DNA from: Candidatus Sumerlaeota bacterium
Lineage (GTDB): Bacteria > Sumerlaeota > Sumerlaeia > UBA8349
Length of the DNA stretch: 5,470 bases
Assembly (NCBI GenBank): GCA_003501375.1
Contig: DNPO01000076.1
Location: 690 to 6,159 of the forward strand
Reading direction: 5' to 3'
Shown: positions 5,186 through 5,470 of the stretch, piece by piece
Position numbering within the stretch: the first letter of the stretch is position 1
Layout: each line of letters begins with the position of its first letter
The notes under the pieces: generated by a model
Seen by the model: the letters and a program-made list of their open reading frames with translations, nothing else
Told to the model about the DNA's origin: nothing
Database searches by the model: none
Made by a program: the position numbers and the translations under genes

Positions 5186-5223
5186 CGGCGTCAAGGGATA
5201 CCCCTTCTGACGGCGTTACGCCG
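5186..5223 (-). promoter_or_regulatory. Structured acpP leader with competing hairpins
   Basis: Two hairpins can be drawn by eye. One is CGGCG (5211-5215) with CGCCG (5219-5223) around three bases. The other pairs 5189-5192 with 5209-5212 and 5193-5197 with 5202-5206, with a two-base bulge and an ATAC loop. They share bases 5211-5212, so both cannot form fully. ACGGCGT occurs twice (5185-5191 and 5210-5216), so the arm at 5219-5223 could pair with either copy. No known riboswitch or ribosomal-protein leader is recognised; regulation is inference. Confidence 0.35.
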
Positions 5224-5239
5224 CAAAAAGCGTCTGGCA

Positions 5240-5268
5240 TCTATACTGCATTGCGCCACGACCCGCAA
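5240..5268 (-). promoter_or_regulatory. Candidate acpP operon promoter
   Basis: On the minus strand, TTGCGG (5268-5263) and TATAGA (5245-5240) are separated by 17 bases. This is a moderate sigma70-like match, with three and four of six consensus bases. Transcription would start near 5233 and give a leader of about 85 nt containing the hairpins. A perfect TTGACA lies further upstream (5290-5285), but no good -10 stands at the right distance from it. Confidence 0.3.
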
Positions 5269-5401
5269 GGAAAAAAGACAGGTTTGTCAACCTTTCGTTA
5301 GGATGCTACTGCAAACTTGGGGAGATAAAATGTGCTAAACCTAAATAAATCAGTATTTTGTGTTGAAATAATGGCGCGGGTAGCCCCCCGGAAAACAATG
5401 G

Positions 5402-5443
5402 GAAAAAAGAGGGGACGCGCCGGCTTGTATTCCCTCTTTTTTC
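5402..5443. terminator. Bidirectional intrinsic terminator-like hairpin
   Basis: GAAAAAAGAGGG (5402-5413) and CCCTCTTTTTTC (5432-5443) are perfect 12-bp reverse complements around an 18-base loop. The core GAGGG/CCCTC stem is flanked by A6 on one side and T6 on the other, so it can end transcription in both directions. It probably ends a transcript of a minus-strand neighbour beyond the right edge, which would isolate the acpP operon, or a plus-strand transcript. The stem is short in GC pairs and the loop is large, which lowers confidence. Confidence 0.6.
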
Positions 5444-5470
5444 ACAAGTTTCGTTGCCTTTTGGGGATGC

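Larger units (their letters stand above)
5149..5470. other. Gene-free region upstream of acpP
   Basis: These 322 bases contain the acpP ribosome binding site, the structured leader, the candidate promoter and the terminator-like hairpin. The middle part (about 5300-5370) is AT-rich and without recognised features. A plus-strand frame from ATG 5371 stays open to the edge for 33 codons, but it runs through the hairpin, has a very basic composition and lacks a good ribosome binding site, so I do not call it. Confidence 0.6.

Noticed and set aside
5285..5290. Perfect TTGACA as the acpP -35 element
   Set aside because: No TATAAT-like hexamer stands 16-18 bases downstream on the minus strand.
5371..5470. 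Partial plus-strand gene entering the right edge
   Set aside because: The 33-codon open stretch runs through the terminator-like hairpin, is rich in Arg and Lys, and has no convincing ribosome binding site.

Overview
This window holds nine recognisable or partly recognisable genes in two converging blocks. The plus-strand block (1-2895) is loosely packed and accessory in character: the 3' end of gatB, a cupin, an iron-sulfur-type flavoprotein, a DUF4160/DUF2442 pair and a class I SAM methyltransferase. The minus-strand block (5148-2924) is a tight core operon, acpP-fabF-rnc. It encodes acyl carrier protein, the condensing enzyme of fatty acid elongation, and RNase III.

The organism is a bacterium with roughly 50% GC and good AAGGAG-type ribosome binding sites. 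The acpP-fabF-rnc order is widespread. The repeat downstream of gatB (a 38-bp inverted repeat with the phrase GCAAAGCCGCCAAGACGCAA and a GATT-rich centre) resembles dispersed repeats that I associate with PVC-group and other environmental genomes (Verrucomicrobiota, Lentisphaerota, Kiritimatiellota). That placement is a weak inference.

The most interesting region is 1504-2300. A perfect 60-bp direct repeat (1548-1607 and 2154-2213) covers the first 19 codons of the methyltransferase. The 546 bp between the copies hold only a ribosome binding site, DUF4160 and DUF2442. The second copy starts the full-length methyltransferase. The first is an orphan start that runs into DUF4160 and stops after 34 codons. 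Recombination between the repeats would remove a 606-bp unit and leave an intact methyltransferase behind a 45-bp leader. In the present state the methyltransferase start overlaps the DUF2442 stop (ATGA). The pair therefore looks like a compact cassette that inserted at a gene start while preserving the host gene.

Other points worth attention are an RNase III with Ser at a usually acidic metal-binding position, a flavoprotein with a compact four-cysteine motif, a structured acpP leader with mutually exclusive hairpins, and a symmetrical A-tract/T-tract terminator upstream of acpP near the right edge. The two blocks converge with only 28 bp between stop codons and no visible terminator.
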